Below, in pieces: positions 25,170-33,570 of a DNA stretch of 49,303 nt; positions within the stretch are counted from its first letter, which is position 1; each line of letters opens with the position of its first letter. The stretch covers positions 1 to 49,303 of the forward strand of contig CAIVAT010000031.1 of NCBI GenBank assembly GCA_903903985.1, read 5' to 3'. The stretch is from an uncultured Bacteroidales bacterium. Its GTDB lineage: Bacteria > Bacteroidota > Bacteroidia > Bacteroidales > FEN-979. Position numbers and translations under genes: made by a program. The notes beneath the pieces were generated by a model that did no database searches, had not been told where the DNA came from, and saw only the letters and a list, made by a program, of their open reading frames with translations.

Positions 25170-25694
25170 ATGAAAACTTTCATAGAGTTGGTTAAAACAC
25201 GATATTCAGTAAGGGATTACATGGATAAACCTGTGGAGGAGGATAAACTGCAGTATGTACTGGAATGTGGCCGCCTGGCGCCTTCAGCGGCCAATTATCA
25301 GCCATGGCATATCCTCGTGATCCGGGATCCTGCAATCCGCGAAAAACTCGGGTTAACATACAAACGTCCATGGTTTCTGCAGGCACCGGTGGTGCTGGTC
25401 ATTTGCGGCGATCACCCTGCTGCCTGGAAGCGTGCCGATGGCAAAGACCACACTGACATCGATGTTTCAATCATTATCGATCACATGACACTGGCAGCAG
25501 CAGAGCAAGGCCTCGGAACCTGCTGGATCTGTAATTTTGATGCAGCTTTATGCATGGAACTGCTCCGGCTGCCTGAACATATCGAGCCAATTGCCTATTT
25601 GCCAATCGGTTATCCTGCAGTTTCCAATGATGATAACCCCCGCCATCTTAAACGGAAAACAAAGAACGAGATCATTCATTACGAAAGTTTTTAA
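25170..25694 (+). CDS. Nitroreductase family flavoprotein
   Basis: A 174-residue FMN-dependent oxidoreductase. The N-terminal RYSVRDYMDKPVEEDKL is the classic opening, with the FMN phosphate-binding arginines. LAPSAANYQPWHILVI follows, and the C-terminal half has AAAEQGLGTCWICNF and LPIGYPA, all family landmarks. Substrates of the family range from nitroaromatics to quinones and flavin. It stands within the heptose cluster, 47 nt after hddA and 64 nt before gmhA. No link to sugar chemistry is known to me, so it may be a passenger. Confidence 0.88.
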   Translation: MKTFIELVKTRYSVRDYMDKPVEEDKLQYVLECGRLAPSAANYQPWHILVIRDPAIREKLGLTYKRPWFLQAPVVLVICGDHPAAWKRADGKDHTDIDVSIIIDHMTLAAAEQGLGTCWICNFDAALCMELLRLPEHIEPIAYLPIGYPAVSNDDNPRHLKRKTKNEIIHYESF

Positions 25695-25699
25695 CTTTG

Positions 25700-25750
25700 C
25701 AAAAAATCTGACGAACAATTTTCGCCATTTCGCCATTTCGCTATTCACTA
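25700..25750. repeat. Short intergenic repeats of the ATTTCGCC type
   Basis: The gap before gmhA holds two tandem 9-mers (CGCCATTTCGCCATTTCG). A related tract, CATTTCACCATTTCGCCATT, lies before the symporter gene at about 27618-27640. Low-complexity intergenic filler; no function evident. Confidence 0.35.
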
Positions 25751-25758
25751 TTTATCAT

Positions 25759-26337
25759 ATGCGTATCATCGAATCCATTCGGGAATCCATTGAAATAAAA
25801 CAAAAAATACTGACGAATTCATTGCTGATCAGCGAAATTCGGAAAGTTTCCGTTGCCTGTACCAATGCCTTCTCCAGGGGGAATAAAGTGCTGTTTTGTG
25901 GAAATGGTGGCAGTGCAGCCGATGCCCAACATCTTGCTGCTGAATTGTGCGGCCGGTTTTACTATGATCGTCCGCCATTGCCCGCTGAGGCCCTTCATGT
26001 CAATACCTCTTTTCTGACAGCTGTTGCCAATGATTACTCTTTCAATGAAGTCTATGCACGGCTGGTCAAAGGATCGGGCAGGGAAGGAGATGTGCTGATC
26101 GGTCTTTCAACTTCGGGAAATTCGAAGAATATTATCCGCGCATTTGAGGTGGCACGTGAATTACGCATCACTACGGTCGGGCTCACGGGGGCTTCCGGAG
26201 GAGAAATGGCTGCCCTGTGCGATTTTCTGATCAATGTTCCTTCGCTGGATACACCCCGGATACAGGAATCGCATATCATGATCGGGCACATCATCTGCGA
26301 ACTGGTTGAATCGACTTTGTTTCCCAAAGACGTTTGA
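25759..26337 (+). CDS. gmhA: Sedoheptulose 7-phosphate isomerase
   Basis: A 192-residue SIS-domain isomerase that turns sedoheptulose 7-phosphate into D-glycero-D-manno-heptose 7-phosphate, the first heptose step. The start at 25759 (MRIIESIRES) gives the normal GmhA length; an open frame runs further upstream inside the nitroreductase gene but looks non-coding. CGNGGSAADAQHLAAELCGR at residues 47-66 is the GmhA substrate loop. GLSTSGNSKNIIRAFE is near 114, and IQESHIMIGHIICELVE supplies the C-terminal catalytic helix with histidine. It overlaps hddC by 4 nt. Confidence 0.92.
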   Translation: MRIIESIRESIEIKQKILTNSLLISEIRKVSVACTNAFSRGNKVLFCGNGGSAADAQHLAAELCGRFYYDRPPLPAEALHVNTSFLTAVANDYSFNEVYARLVKGSGREGDVLIGLSTSGNSKNIIRAFEVARELRITTVGLTGASGGEMAALCDFLINVPSLDTPRIQESHIMIGHIICELVESTLFPKDV

Positions 26338-27041
26338 TCGTGGAGGCAATCGTACTTGCCGGTGGATTTGGTACCCGTTTACAGGCGCTTGTTCATGATG
26401 TACCCAAGTCAATGGCACTGATCAACCAAAGGCCCTTCCTTGAATATCTTTTCGATTATCTGATTTCCGAGGGTGTAACGAAAGTTGTTCTTTCCGTTGG
26501 TTATAAATACGAGGTGATCTCCAGCCATTTCATGGACCGCTATAAATCACTGGCAATCCGGTATGTGGTGGAAACTGAACCGCTCGGAACAGGCGGTGGT
26601 ATCCGCCTTGCCATGTGGAAGATCGAAGGCCTGCGTGCCCTTGTCCTGAATGGGGACAGTCTATTCAAAGTCAACTATCGTGACCTCATGGAGTTTCATC
26701 TCAAAAAAAAGGCAGATGCGACCCTTGCGCTCCGGAAATTGAATGATACCAGCCGGTATGGCCGCGTGACCATGAGCCGTGCCAGGCGCATCACCGGATT
26801 TTCAGAAAAGGGAGCAAAGCCCCGACCCGGTTTTATCAATGGCGGTGTATATATTATTGAGAAATATTTCCTCATGGAGCCTGGATTCAGGGGCCGTTTT
26901 TCGATGGAAAAGGACTGCTTCGAACGATATTATCCTGAGTCGGGATTTTATGGCTTCCCGGATGATGGATATTTCCTGGATATAGGAATCCCCGAAGATT
27001 ATCTGAAAGCACAACATGAATTTGCAACATTTAGGGATTGA
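26334..27041 (+). CDS. hddC: D-glycero-alpha-D-manno-heptose 1-phosphate guanylyltransferase
   Basis: A 235-residue sugar-nucleotidyltransferase. VEAIVLAGGFGTRLQAL at the N-terminus is the nucleotide-binding signature. VLNGDSLFKVNY near residue 103 contains the metal-binding aspartate, and FLDIGIPEDYLKAQHEF closes the fold. In the heptose cluster it would make GDP-D-glycero-alpha-D-manno-heptose from heptose 1-phosphate and GTP. No ATG is available near the start: TTG at 26334 (overlapping the gmhA stop) or GTG at 26340 must be used. It overlaps the downstream phosphatase gene by 26 nt. Sequence alone cannot exclude another sugar 1-phosphate. Confidence 0.85.
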   Translation: MIVEAIVLAGGFGTRLQALVHDVPKSMALINQRPFLEYLFDYLISEGVTKVVLSVGYKYEVISSHFMDRYKSLAIRYVVETEPLGTGGGIRLAMWKIEGLRALVLNGDSLFKVNYRDLMEFHLKKKADATLALRKLNDTSRYGRVTMSRARRITGFSEKGAKPRPGFINGGVYIIEKYFLMEPGFRGRFSMEKDCFERYYPESGFYGFPDDGYFLDIGIPEDYLKAQHEFATFRD

Positions 27042-27570
27042 TCGCACATGGACTTTATTCCTCGATCGTGATGGGGTCATCAACCGTCGCATCGTGGATG
27101 GTTATGTCAGGACCTGGGATCAATTCGAGTTTTTACCCGGTGTTCCTGAAGCCATAAAGCTGTTTCACCTGAAATTTGGAAGGATTGTGGTTGTGAGCAA
27201 CCAGCAGGGGGTAGGCAAAGGGCTGATGCATGATGAAGAGGTCCAGTCCATCCATCACCGGATGATGGAAGAAATCAAAAAGACGGGTGGCAAAGTCGAT
27301 GTTGTGTTTTATTCTCCGCACCTTCAATCGGAGCGTTCGGTGATGAGAAAACCAAATGTTGGCATGGCTTTGAAGGCCAGAAAACAATTCCATGAACTTA
27401 ATTTCCGACGTTCACTCATGGCGGGTGATTCACTTTCGGATATGATATTCGGCAAACGCGTTGGGATGAAAACGGTGTTGATTTCTCACTGCAATGATCT
27501 TGCAAAAAGACACCCGCTGCAAATTGATTACGTATACCCCGACCTGATTTCCCTTGCACATGCGTTATGA
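27016..27570 (+). CDS. gmhB: HAD-family heptose 1,7-bisphosphate phosphatase (GmhB-like)
   Basis: A 184-residue HAD phosphatase of the histidinol-phosphatase/GmhB group. It has motif I at residues 16-20 (LDRDG, D17 and D19), motif II near S61-N62-Q63-Q64, RKP at 111-113 (motif III lysine) and motif IV GDSLSDM at 137-143. It would remove the C7 phosphate from heptose 1,7-bisphosphate before HddC acts. Classical GmhB has a zinc site built from Cys-x-His and Cys-x-Cys; here the region reads YSPHLQSERSVMRKP, keeping the histidine (H102) but with none of the cysteines. So it is a zinc-less variant, which also exists in the family. It overlaps hddC by 26 nt. Confidence 0.82.
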   Translation: MNLQHLGIDRTWTLFLDRDGVINRRIVDGYVRTWDQFEFLPGVPEAIKLFHLKFGRIVVVSNQQGVGKGLMHDEEVQSIHHRMMEEIKKTGGKVDVVFYSPHLQSERSVMRKPNVGMALKARKQFHELNFRRSLMAGDSLSDMIFGKRVGMKTVLISHCNDLAKRHPLQIDYVYPDLISLAHAL

Positions 27571-27660
27571 TAATCTGGATAAGAAGCGCTCCGGCATGTC
27601 TGGACGCTACACCACTCATTTCACCATTTCGCCATTTCACCTTCTAACTGTTCTCCTCCC

Positions 27661-29118
27661 TTGAACCCAACCACCATCCTTCTCTGTTTCATCGTCTATA
27701 CGACACTTCTGTTTGTAATTACCTGGCTGACTGCGCGCAAATCCACTAACCGCAGCTTTTTCTTGGGAAATAAAGCTTCACCCTGGTTTGTTGTGGCCTA
27801 TGGAATGATTGGAGCCTCCATGTCGGGGGTAACGTTCATGTCTGTTCCCGGTTGGGTAGGTACTGCAGGTTTTTCCTATATGATGGTTGTTATCGGCTAT
27901 GTTTTCGGCTACCTTGTGATCGGCAATGTACTATTGCCACTCTATTACAGGCTGAACCTTACTTCGATATACTCTTACCTGGAGACAAGGTTCGGATTCT
28001 GGTCATACAAGACGGGCGCCTTTTACTTTATCCTGTCACGCACCATTGGGGCATCGTTCAGAATGTTCCTGGTTGTGAATGTATTGCAGGTTTTTATCTT
28101 TGATGCCTGGCATATTCCATTTTTTGTAACGGTATTGATTTTTATTGTCCTGATCCTGTTATACACCTTCAAGGGTGGCATTAAAACCATTATCTGGACC
28201 GATACCATCCAAACAACCTTCATGCTGTTATCACTGGTCATGTCGATTTACCTGATCATCGACAGATTGGGTTTGAACCTTCCCGAAATGATCAACCAGG
28301 TCTATTCAAGCACGTATTCGAAAATGGTTTTCACCGACTGGAGCGATAAACGGTTTTTCCTGAAAGAGCTTTTCAGCGGGGCATTTATCGCGATCGTCAT
28401 GACCGGTCTCGACCAGGAGATGATGCAAAAAAACCTGAGTTGCCGTTCCCTGAAGGATGCACAGAAAAATATGTTTACCTACACGGGGATCATGGTCGTC
28501 GTCAATTTTGTGATCCTTGTTCTTGGTGCGAGCCTTTACTTATTTGCTGCCAATAAAGGTATCGGGATACCAGCAAAGACGGATGATCTCTTCCCCCTTA
28601 TTGCAATTAACCATCTCGGACCCGTTGCAGGGCTGGTATTTCTGATCGGGCTCATCTCCGCAGCCTATCCCAGTGCCGACGGGGCACTCACTTCGCTGAC
28701 CACCTCTTTCAGTATTGATTTTCTTGGCATTAACAAACGGACAGACCTTAAAGAAAGTGAAAGAAAGCGGATCAGGCAAAAGGTTCATATTGGTTTCGCA
28801 ATGTTACTGCTTCTGGTGATCGTATGGTTCAGGGCCATCAACGACCGGGCTGTCATCGACAAGTTATTCACCGTGGCAGGGTATACCTACGGACCGTTGC
28901 TCGGGCTTTTTGCATTTGGGTTATTCACAAATTATGGCGTCCGCGATCGATGGGTTCCATTCATTGCAGTGCTTTCCCCGGTGATATGTTATTTCCTGAG
29001 TGAGTTTTCTGTTGATATCTTCCATGGATACCGTTTTGGATTTGAACTGCTGATCTTAAATGGATTCATTACTTTTGCCGGGTTGCTCTTATTAAGGAAG
29101 AAGCATGATTTGAAATAA
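27661..29118 (+). CDS. Sodium:solute symporter (SSS family)
   Basis: A 485-residue inner-membrane transporter with about 12-13 hydrophobic segments, matching the SSS/SLC5 family in length. Landmarks include the early loop SFFLGNKASPWFVVAYGMIGASMSG, typical of TM1-TM2 in this family, and SAAYPSADGALTSL in the second half, a stretch near the Na+ site. The start codon appears to be TTG at 27661; the first internal ATG would remove the first helix. It follows the phosphatase after 90 nt. The substrate cannot be read from sequence; a sugar or sialic-acid-type solute would fit the surrounding glycan genes. Confidence 0.85.
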   Translation: MNPTTILLCFIVYTTLLFVITWLTARKSTNRSFFLGNKASPWFVVAYGMIGASMSGVTFMSVPGWVGTAGFSYMMVVIGYVFGYLVIGNVLLPLYYRLNLTSIYSYLETRFGFWSYKTGAFYFILSRTIGASFRMFLVVNVLQVFIFDAWHIPFFVTVLIFIVLILLYTFKGGIKTIIWTDTIQTTFMLLSLVMSIYLIIDRLGLNLPEMINQVYSSTYSKMVFTDWSDKRFFLKELFSGAFIAIVMTGLDQEMMQKNLSCRSLKDAQKNMFTYTGIMVVVNFVILVLGASLYLFAANKGIGIPAKTDDLFPLIAINHLGPVAGLVFLIGLISAAYPSADGALTSLTTSFSIDFLGINKRTDLKESERKRIRQKVHIGFAMLLLLVIVWFRAINDRAVIDKLFTVAGYTYGPLLGLFAFGLFTNYGVRDRWVPFIAVLSPVICYFLSEFSVDIFHGYRFGFELLILNGFITFAGLLLLRKKHDLK

Positions 29119-29124
29119 TAAACT

Positions 29125-29205
29125 TTCTACCTCATCCCCCAACCCATTCTCCTGAAGGAGAAGGGGAGTATACTCTCCTTTTGGAGCGTGGAGGGGGAGG
29201 TCACA
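29125..29205. repeat. GC-rich intergenic repeat element before glnN
   Basis: A stretch with CCTCATCCCCCAACCC, then TCTCCTGAAGGAGA and, at the end, GGAGGGGGAGGT. The ends are complementary and an internal CTCCT/AGGAG hairpin is present. Similar pyrimidine/purine palindromes lie at 34880-34980 and 41905-41945. It looks like a dispersed mobile-type repeat of Bacteroidota intergenic DNA. Confidence 0.45.
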
Positions 29206-29210
29206 TTAAT

Positions 29211-29218
29211 TAAATTTG
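29211..29218 (+). promoter_or_regulatory. Possible -7 box of glnN
   Basis: TAAATTTG fits TAnnTTTG, 7 nt before the ATG at 29226. A TTTG at 29180-29183 is 27 nt upstream, too far for the usual -33 spacing, so the call is weak. Confidence 0.35.
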
Positions 29219-29225
29219 ATCTGCC

Positions 29226-31415
29226 ATGGATAATCTACGTTTTAGAGCCCTTGAAATAGCAATGACACGCAAGCAGCATGTCGTCGAATTCCCTGACCGG
29301 AAGGCTTCCGAATATTTTGGTGAACTTACTTTCAACCATGCGGCCATGCGGGAATACCTTACGGAAGAGGCATTCAAACAGGTGATGAACTCCATCGAAA
29401 AAGGAGTAAAGATCGACCGGAAAATTGCCGATCAGGTGGCCGCCGGTATCAAAGCCTGGGCCATCAGCAAGGGAGCCACCCATTATACCCATTGGTTTTT
29501 GCCATTGACCGGCGCCACTGCTGAAAAGCATGATGCATTTGTTGATCCGGTGGAGGGAGGTCAGGGAATTGAAAAATTCCGGGGAAATGAACTGACACAG
29601 CAGGAGCCTGATGCCTCGAGTTTTCCAAGCGGCGGGATACGCAGTACATTCGAAGCCCGCGGTTATACCGCATGGGACCCTACATCACCGGCTTTCATCA
29701 TGGATCGTACCTTATGCATTCCAACCGTATTTGTATCGTATACAGGTGAATCCCTTGATTATAAGACCCCGTTGCTGAAGGCCATATATTCCATTGATAA
29801 AGCTGCAGCAGATGTTTGCCAGTATTTCGACAAGAACATCACCAAAGTTTTTCCAACTTTGGGCTGGGAACAGGAGTATTTCCTGGTTGACAATGCGCTT
29901 TACCTCGCCCGGCCCGACCTGGTGCTGACCGAAAGAACCCTTTTTGGCCACTCCTCAGCCAAGGATCAGCAATTGGAAGATCACTATTTTGGCACGATTC
30001 CGCAGCGGGTGCTGGCTTTCATGCAGGAATTTGAGTATGAGGCTCACCGGTTGGGCATCCCGGTAAAAACACGCCACAACGAGGTCGCTCCCAACCAATT
30101 CGAGTGCGCACCGGTTTTCGAGGAGGTCAATCTCTCCATTGACCATAACCAGTTGATGATGCACCTCCTTGATAAAGTGGCCCGGCACCATGATTTCACC
30201 GTTCTGCTTCATGAAAAGCCATTCAGCGGGGTCAATGGCTCAGGGAAACATAACAATTGGTCATTGGCAACAAATACCCGTGAAAATTTACTTTCACCGG
30301 GGAAAACGCCGAAGGACAACCTTCGCTTCCTGGCTTTCCTGGTAAATATCCTCAAGGCCGTTCATGATCACGCCGACCTGATCAGGGCCATCATTGCCTC
30401 ACCCGGCAACGATCACCGCCTTGGAGCAAATGAAGCCCCGCCCGCAATTATTTCCGTTTTTATCGGCACGCAACTCACCCAAATGCTCGATGCTATTGAA
30501 AAAGCAGATAAACACGTTGTGACAAAGACAGAAACTGACGTTGACTTATTAAAAAACCTGCCAAAAATTCCTGAGATCTTGCTGGATAATACCGATCGGA
30601 ACCGGACATCACCTTTTGCCTTTACTGGAAATAAATTTGAGTTCCGTGCGGTCGGGTCGGCGCAGACGTGTGCCCCGCCCATGATTGTGCTGAACCTGAT
30701 CGTTGCTGACCAATTGCGTAAATTCAAAACCGAAGTTGATGACTTGATTGCAAGGAAAGTGGGGAAAGAAGATGCACTCTTCCAGGTGATCAAGAAATAC
30801 AGCAAAGAATCAAAGAAAATAAGGTTTGAAGGCAATAACTATGCGGATGAGTGGGTGAAAGAGGCTGCCAAACGAGGATTGTCGAATCGTAAAACCACTC
30901 CCGACGCGCTGAAAGCCTTTATTGATAAAAAATCAACAGATCTTTTTGAAAGAAATAATGTGCTTTCGAAAAGGGAGTTGATTGCACGCCATGAAATAAG
31001 ACTGGAAAACTACACTAAAAAAATACAGATCGAATCGCGGGTCCTGGGTGACCTTGCCGGAAATCATATCATTCCTGTTGCGATCAGATACCAGAATACC
31101 CTGATCGAAAATGTAAAAGGGCTGAAGCAGGTCCTTGATCTTAAAACCTATGGAAAACTATCGCAAAACCAGATGGAAACCATTACGGAAATCTCGGAAC
31201 ATGTGGATAAGATCAAAACTTTCGTGTGCGAAATGATCGAAGCCAGGAAAGAGGCCAACCGGTTGCATGAACCCGGGGAAAAGGCTTTTGCATATTGCAG
31301 TAAAGTACTTCCTTATTTTGAGAAAATCAGGTCGCATGCCGATAAGCTTGAACTACTGGTGGATGACGAACTCTGGCCTTTGCCGAAATACCGAGAACTT
31401 TTATTTACCCGCTAA
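29226..31415 (+). CDS. glnN: Glutamine synthetase type III
   Basis: A 729-residue enzyme that makes glutamine from glutamate, ammonia and ATP. The length and sequence fit GSIII, the type common in Bacteroidota and clearly longer than GSI. The N-terminal extension carries THYTHWFLPLTGATAEKHD and SFPSGGIRSTFEARGYTAWD, both GSIII hallmarks. GWEQEYFLVD is near residue 219 and HNEVAPNQFECAPVFEE near 285, with the metal and ammonia-site acidic residues. VNGSGKHNNWSL is near 338, and NRTSPFAFTGNKFEFRAVGS near 459 is the glutamate/nucleotide-site region. It is a cytoplasmic dodecamer in studied members. It probably forms one unit with the gene at 31426, which starts 10 nt later. Confidence 0.97.
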   Translation: MDNLRFRALEIAMTRKQHVVEFPDRKASEYFGELTFNHAAMREYLTEEAFKQVMNSIEKGVKIDRKIADQVAAGIKAWAISKGATHYTHWFLPLTGATAEKHDAFVDPVEGGQGIEKFRGNELTQQEPDASSFPSGGIRSTFEARGYTAWDPTSPAFIMDRTLCIPTVFVSYTGESLDYKTPLLKAIYSIDKAAADVCQYFDKNITKVFPTLGWEQEYFLVDNALYLARPDLVLTERTLFGHSSAKDQQLEDHYFGTIPQRVLAFMQEFEYEAHRLGIPVKTRHNEVAPNQFECAPVFEEVNLSIDHNQLMMHLLDKVARHHDFTVLLHEKPFSGVNGSGKHNNWSLATNTRENLLSPGKTPKDNLRFLAFLVNILKAVHDHADLIRAIIASPGNDHRLGANEAPPAIISVFIGTQLTQMLDAIEKADKHVVTKTETDVDLLKNLPKIPEILLDNTDRNRTSPFAFTGNKFEFRAVGSAQTCAPPMIVLNLIVADQLRKFKTEVDDLIARKVGKEDALFQVIKKYSKESKKIRFEGNNYADEWVKEAAKRGLSNRKTTPDALKAFIDKKSTDLFERNNVLSKRELIARHEIRLENYTKKIQIESRVLGDLAGNHIIPVAIRYQNTLIENVKGLKQVLDLKTYGKLSQNQMETITEISEHVDKIKTFVCEMIEARKEANRLHEPGEKAFAYCSKVLPYFEKIRSHADKLELLVDDELWPLPKYRELLFTR

Positions 31416-31425
31416 TATTCAAATT

Positions 31426-32604
31426 ATGAAGAAGATCACAGCATTGGCGATCATGTTACAACTTATCATGACATGTACCCTTTTCGCCCAGTTCAATGTG
31501 TTGCACATCGATAACAATGCCGCACCTCAAACAAAAGACGGGGTTTTTTATTCGCTTCCGAGAACCGTTGTAAAAGTTGATGTGAAGATTGACCGTATGG
31601 AGAACTATAAAGGACCGTATGCCGACTTTGCACTCCGGCTGCTGGGTCTGAAAAATGTGGTTGCTGAAAACACCGTGGATTATAAGATCAGCAGCATCTC
31701 CATTACAACATACCCGGAACCGGATCCTGACCAGTACTATTTTGTCGAGTTGGGCGAAAAAGTTTCCAAAGGAGAATCAGGGATCCTTTCGCTCAGCGAT
31801 GCGGGGGTTATCCTCGGGACCCTCCCGGGAAACCTTGATACCACAGGTCGTGTTATGATAGTGCCGAAGCCTGAGGAACCAGGTGCCGGCACGGACAAGG
31901 ATGCTTTTGGAGAGCTGTTTAAATACTCTGCCGATGTGAGTGTTTTTGAAAAGGTTGATACAATTATCAGGAAGATAAACATCGATACGATGACCGTCGA
32001 GCGTCAATATTATAAAAGAACGATGGTCGAAAAATCACCCGAACAAAAAGCAAAGGAAGCTGCTGATTTTATCTCAAAAATCAAGGAAAACCGGTTCAAC
32101 CTGATCAGTGGCACCCAGGAGGTCAACTATAACAGGGAGACCCTTGAATACATGGATAATCAACTGAAGACAATGGAAAAGGAGTACCTGAAGCTATTTA
32201 CAGGGATCAGTTTGCACAAGAGCTTGAATTTCAGCTACAAATACATTCCTACTCCTAACCAGATCAATACGGAAATCCCGATATTCAAATTTTTAAAATC
32301 CAAAGGAGTGATCGACCTTGACGAACCTGGAGGGAAAGTGGTTACCATCAAGATCCAGCGCGTCGGAAATACCAATACGGTTGGTAATTACCTGAAAAAG
32401 GCGATAAAAGATTCCAAAGTACAGGGATTCTCATACCGGATCCCTGAATTGGCACGCATATCCGTTAAACTGGATGAAGAAACCCAGGAGGAAAGCCAAT
32501 GCCTGTTGTCACAATTGGGGGTTGTTACCAATCTCCCCGCCAATAAATGGAAGGTTCAGTTCCACAAGGAAACAGGCGGTATTAAAGGGTTGGAGATTCA
32601 TTGA
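31426..32604 (+). CDS. DUF4831 family exported protein
   Basis: A 392-residue protein. The ATG at 31426 gives a proper signal peptide (KKITALAIMLQLIMTCTLFA); a longer in-frame ORF upstream lies inside glnN and is non-coding in that frame. The mature part contains DGVFYSLPRTVVKVDVKIDR, the opening I associate with DUF4831, a Bacteroidota family of unknown function. The C-terminal part is charged and alpha/beta. It lies 10 nt after glnN and converges with kdsA, overlapping it by 7 nt. Confidence 0.8.
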   Translation: MKKITALAIMLQLIMTCTLFAQFNVLHIDNNAAPQTKDGVFYSLPRTVVKVDVKIDRMENYKGPYADFALRLLGLKNVVAENTVDYKISSISITTYPEPDPDQYYFVELGEKVSKGESGILSLSDAGVILGTLPGNLDTTGRVMIVPKPEEPGAGTDKDAFGELFKYSADVSVFEKVDTIIRKINIDTMTVERQYYKRTMVEKSPEQKAKEAADFISKIKENRFNLISGTQEVNYNRETLEYMDNQLKTMEKEYLKLFTGISLHKSLNFSYKYIPTPNQINTEIPIFKFLKSKGVIDLDEPGGKVVTIKIQRVGNTNTVGNYLKKAIKDSKVQGFSYRIPELARISVKLDEETQEESQCLLSQLGVVTNLPANKWKVQFHKETGGIKGLEIH

Positions 32605-33413
32605 ATCGCCTGCCTGATTTTGGAAAGTTTCTCAAGCAAGTCTTGAAGCAGATCGATATGCAGCATATTTGCACCATCTGATTTTGCGTTGCCCGGATCA
32701 GGGTGTGTTTCCAGGAAAATCCCATCAGCACCAACTGCAACTGCAGCCCTGGCCATGGTTTCAATAAGGTCGGGACGTCCGCCTGTGATTCCCGTTGACT
32801 GGTTTGGCAATTGCAGGGAATGTGTCACATCCACGATCACAGGAACCCCGTTGGCTTGCATTTCCGGAATACTCCTGAAATCAACGACCAGGTCATAGTA
32901 TCCGAAGGTAGTGCCGCGTTCAGTAAGCATGATCTGTGAATTGCCTGTTTGCAGTACCTTTTGAACGGCAAATTTCATTGATTCGGCCGAAGCAAACTGA
33001 CCCTTTTTTATATTGACTGCCCTCCCGGTTTTCCCGGCAGCGATGAGCAAATCGGTCTGACGGCATAGAAATGCAGGAATCTGCAATATATCAACAAAGG
33101 AGGCAGCCATCGCAGCATGCTCTTCTGAGTGAATGTCAGTCAAAACCGGGATATTTAATTCTTTCCCCACCTGGCCGATGATCTGCAATGCTTTTTCATG
33201 CCCGATCCCGGTGAAGGAATCAGACCGCGACCTGTTGGCTTTCTGGTATGACGCTTTGAAAACAAACGGGATCCCCAACTGGTTGGTGATTGCCTTGATC
33301 CGGCATGCAATTTCCATCGGCATTTCTTCATTTTCAACAACACAAGGCCCTGCAATCAGGAAAAAATTGTCTTTCTTGTTATTCTTCAGTTCATTAAAAA
33401 AAGCATTCTCCAT
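32598..33413 (-). CDS. kdsA: 3-deoxy-8-phosphooctulonate synthase
   Basis: A 271-residue TIM-barrel enzyme that joins phosphoenolpyruvate and arabinose 5-phosphate to give KDO 8-phosphate, precursor of the lipopolysaccharide inner core. Landmarks: FFLIAGPCVVE near the N-terminus, FKASYQKANRSRSDSFTGIG (PEP and substrate loop), VDILQIPAFLCRQTDLL and the strong ending VGADGIFLETHPDPGNAKSDG. The start MENAFF is preferred over an upstream ATG 18 nt earlier. The gene confirms a Gram-negative envelope. It stands alone on the minus strand between glnN-linked genes and rarA. Confidence 0.96.
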   Translation of the reverse strand: MENAFFNELKNNKKDNFFLIAGPCVVENEEMPMEIACRIKAITNQLGIPFVFKASYQKANRSRSDSFTGIGHEKALQIIGQVGKELNIPVLTDIHSEEHAAMAASFVDILQIPAFLCRQTDLLIAAGKTGRAVNIKKGQFASAESMKFAVQKVLQTGNSQIMLTERGTTFGYYDLVVDFRSIPEMQANGVPVIVDVTHSLQLPNQSTGITGGRPDLIETMARAAVAVGADGIFLETHPDPGNAKSDGANMLHIDLLQDLLEKLSKIRQAIQ

Positions 33414-33570
33414 ATTTCTGAATTTTAACAAAGCAATTAGTAAACTGGTACAATCATGACATGGTGATATGGAGATAAGTTACCAGGAACCCGAACGGAT
33501 TCGGATAACCTTCCCTTGCTTGCATGGTTTATATTGTATGCATTGCTTGCATTACCCGCATTGTTTACAT

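Noticed and set aside
25537..25758. Long N-terminal extension of GmhA
   Set aside because: It lies over the nitroreductase gene in another frame, and GmhA proteins start near residue M at 25759.
31267..31425. Longer start for the DUF4831 protein
   Set aside because: It overlaps the glnN C-terminus and would hide the clear signal peptide.
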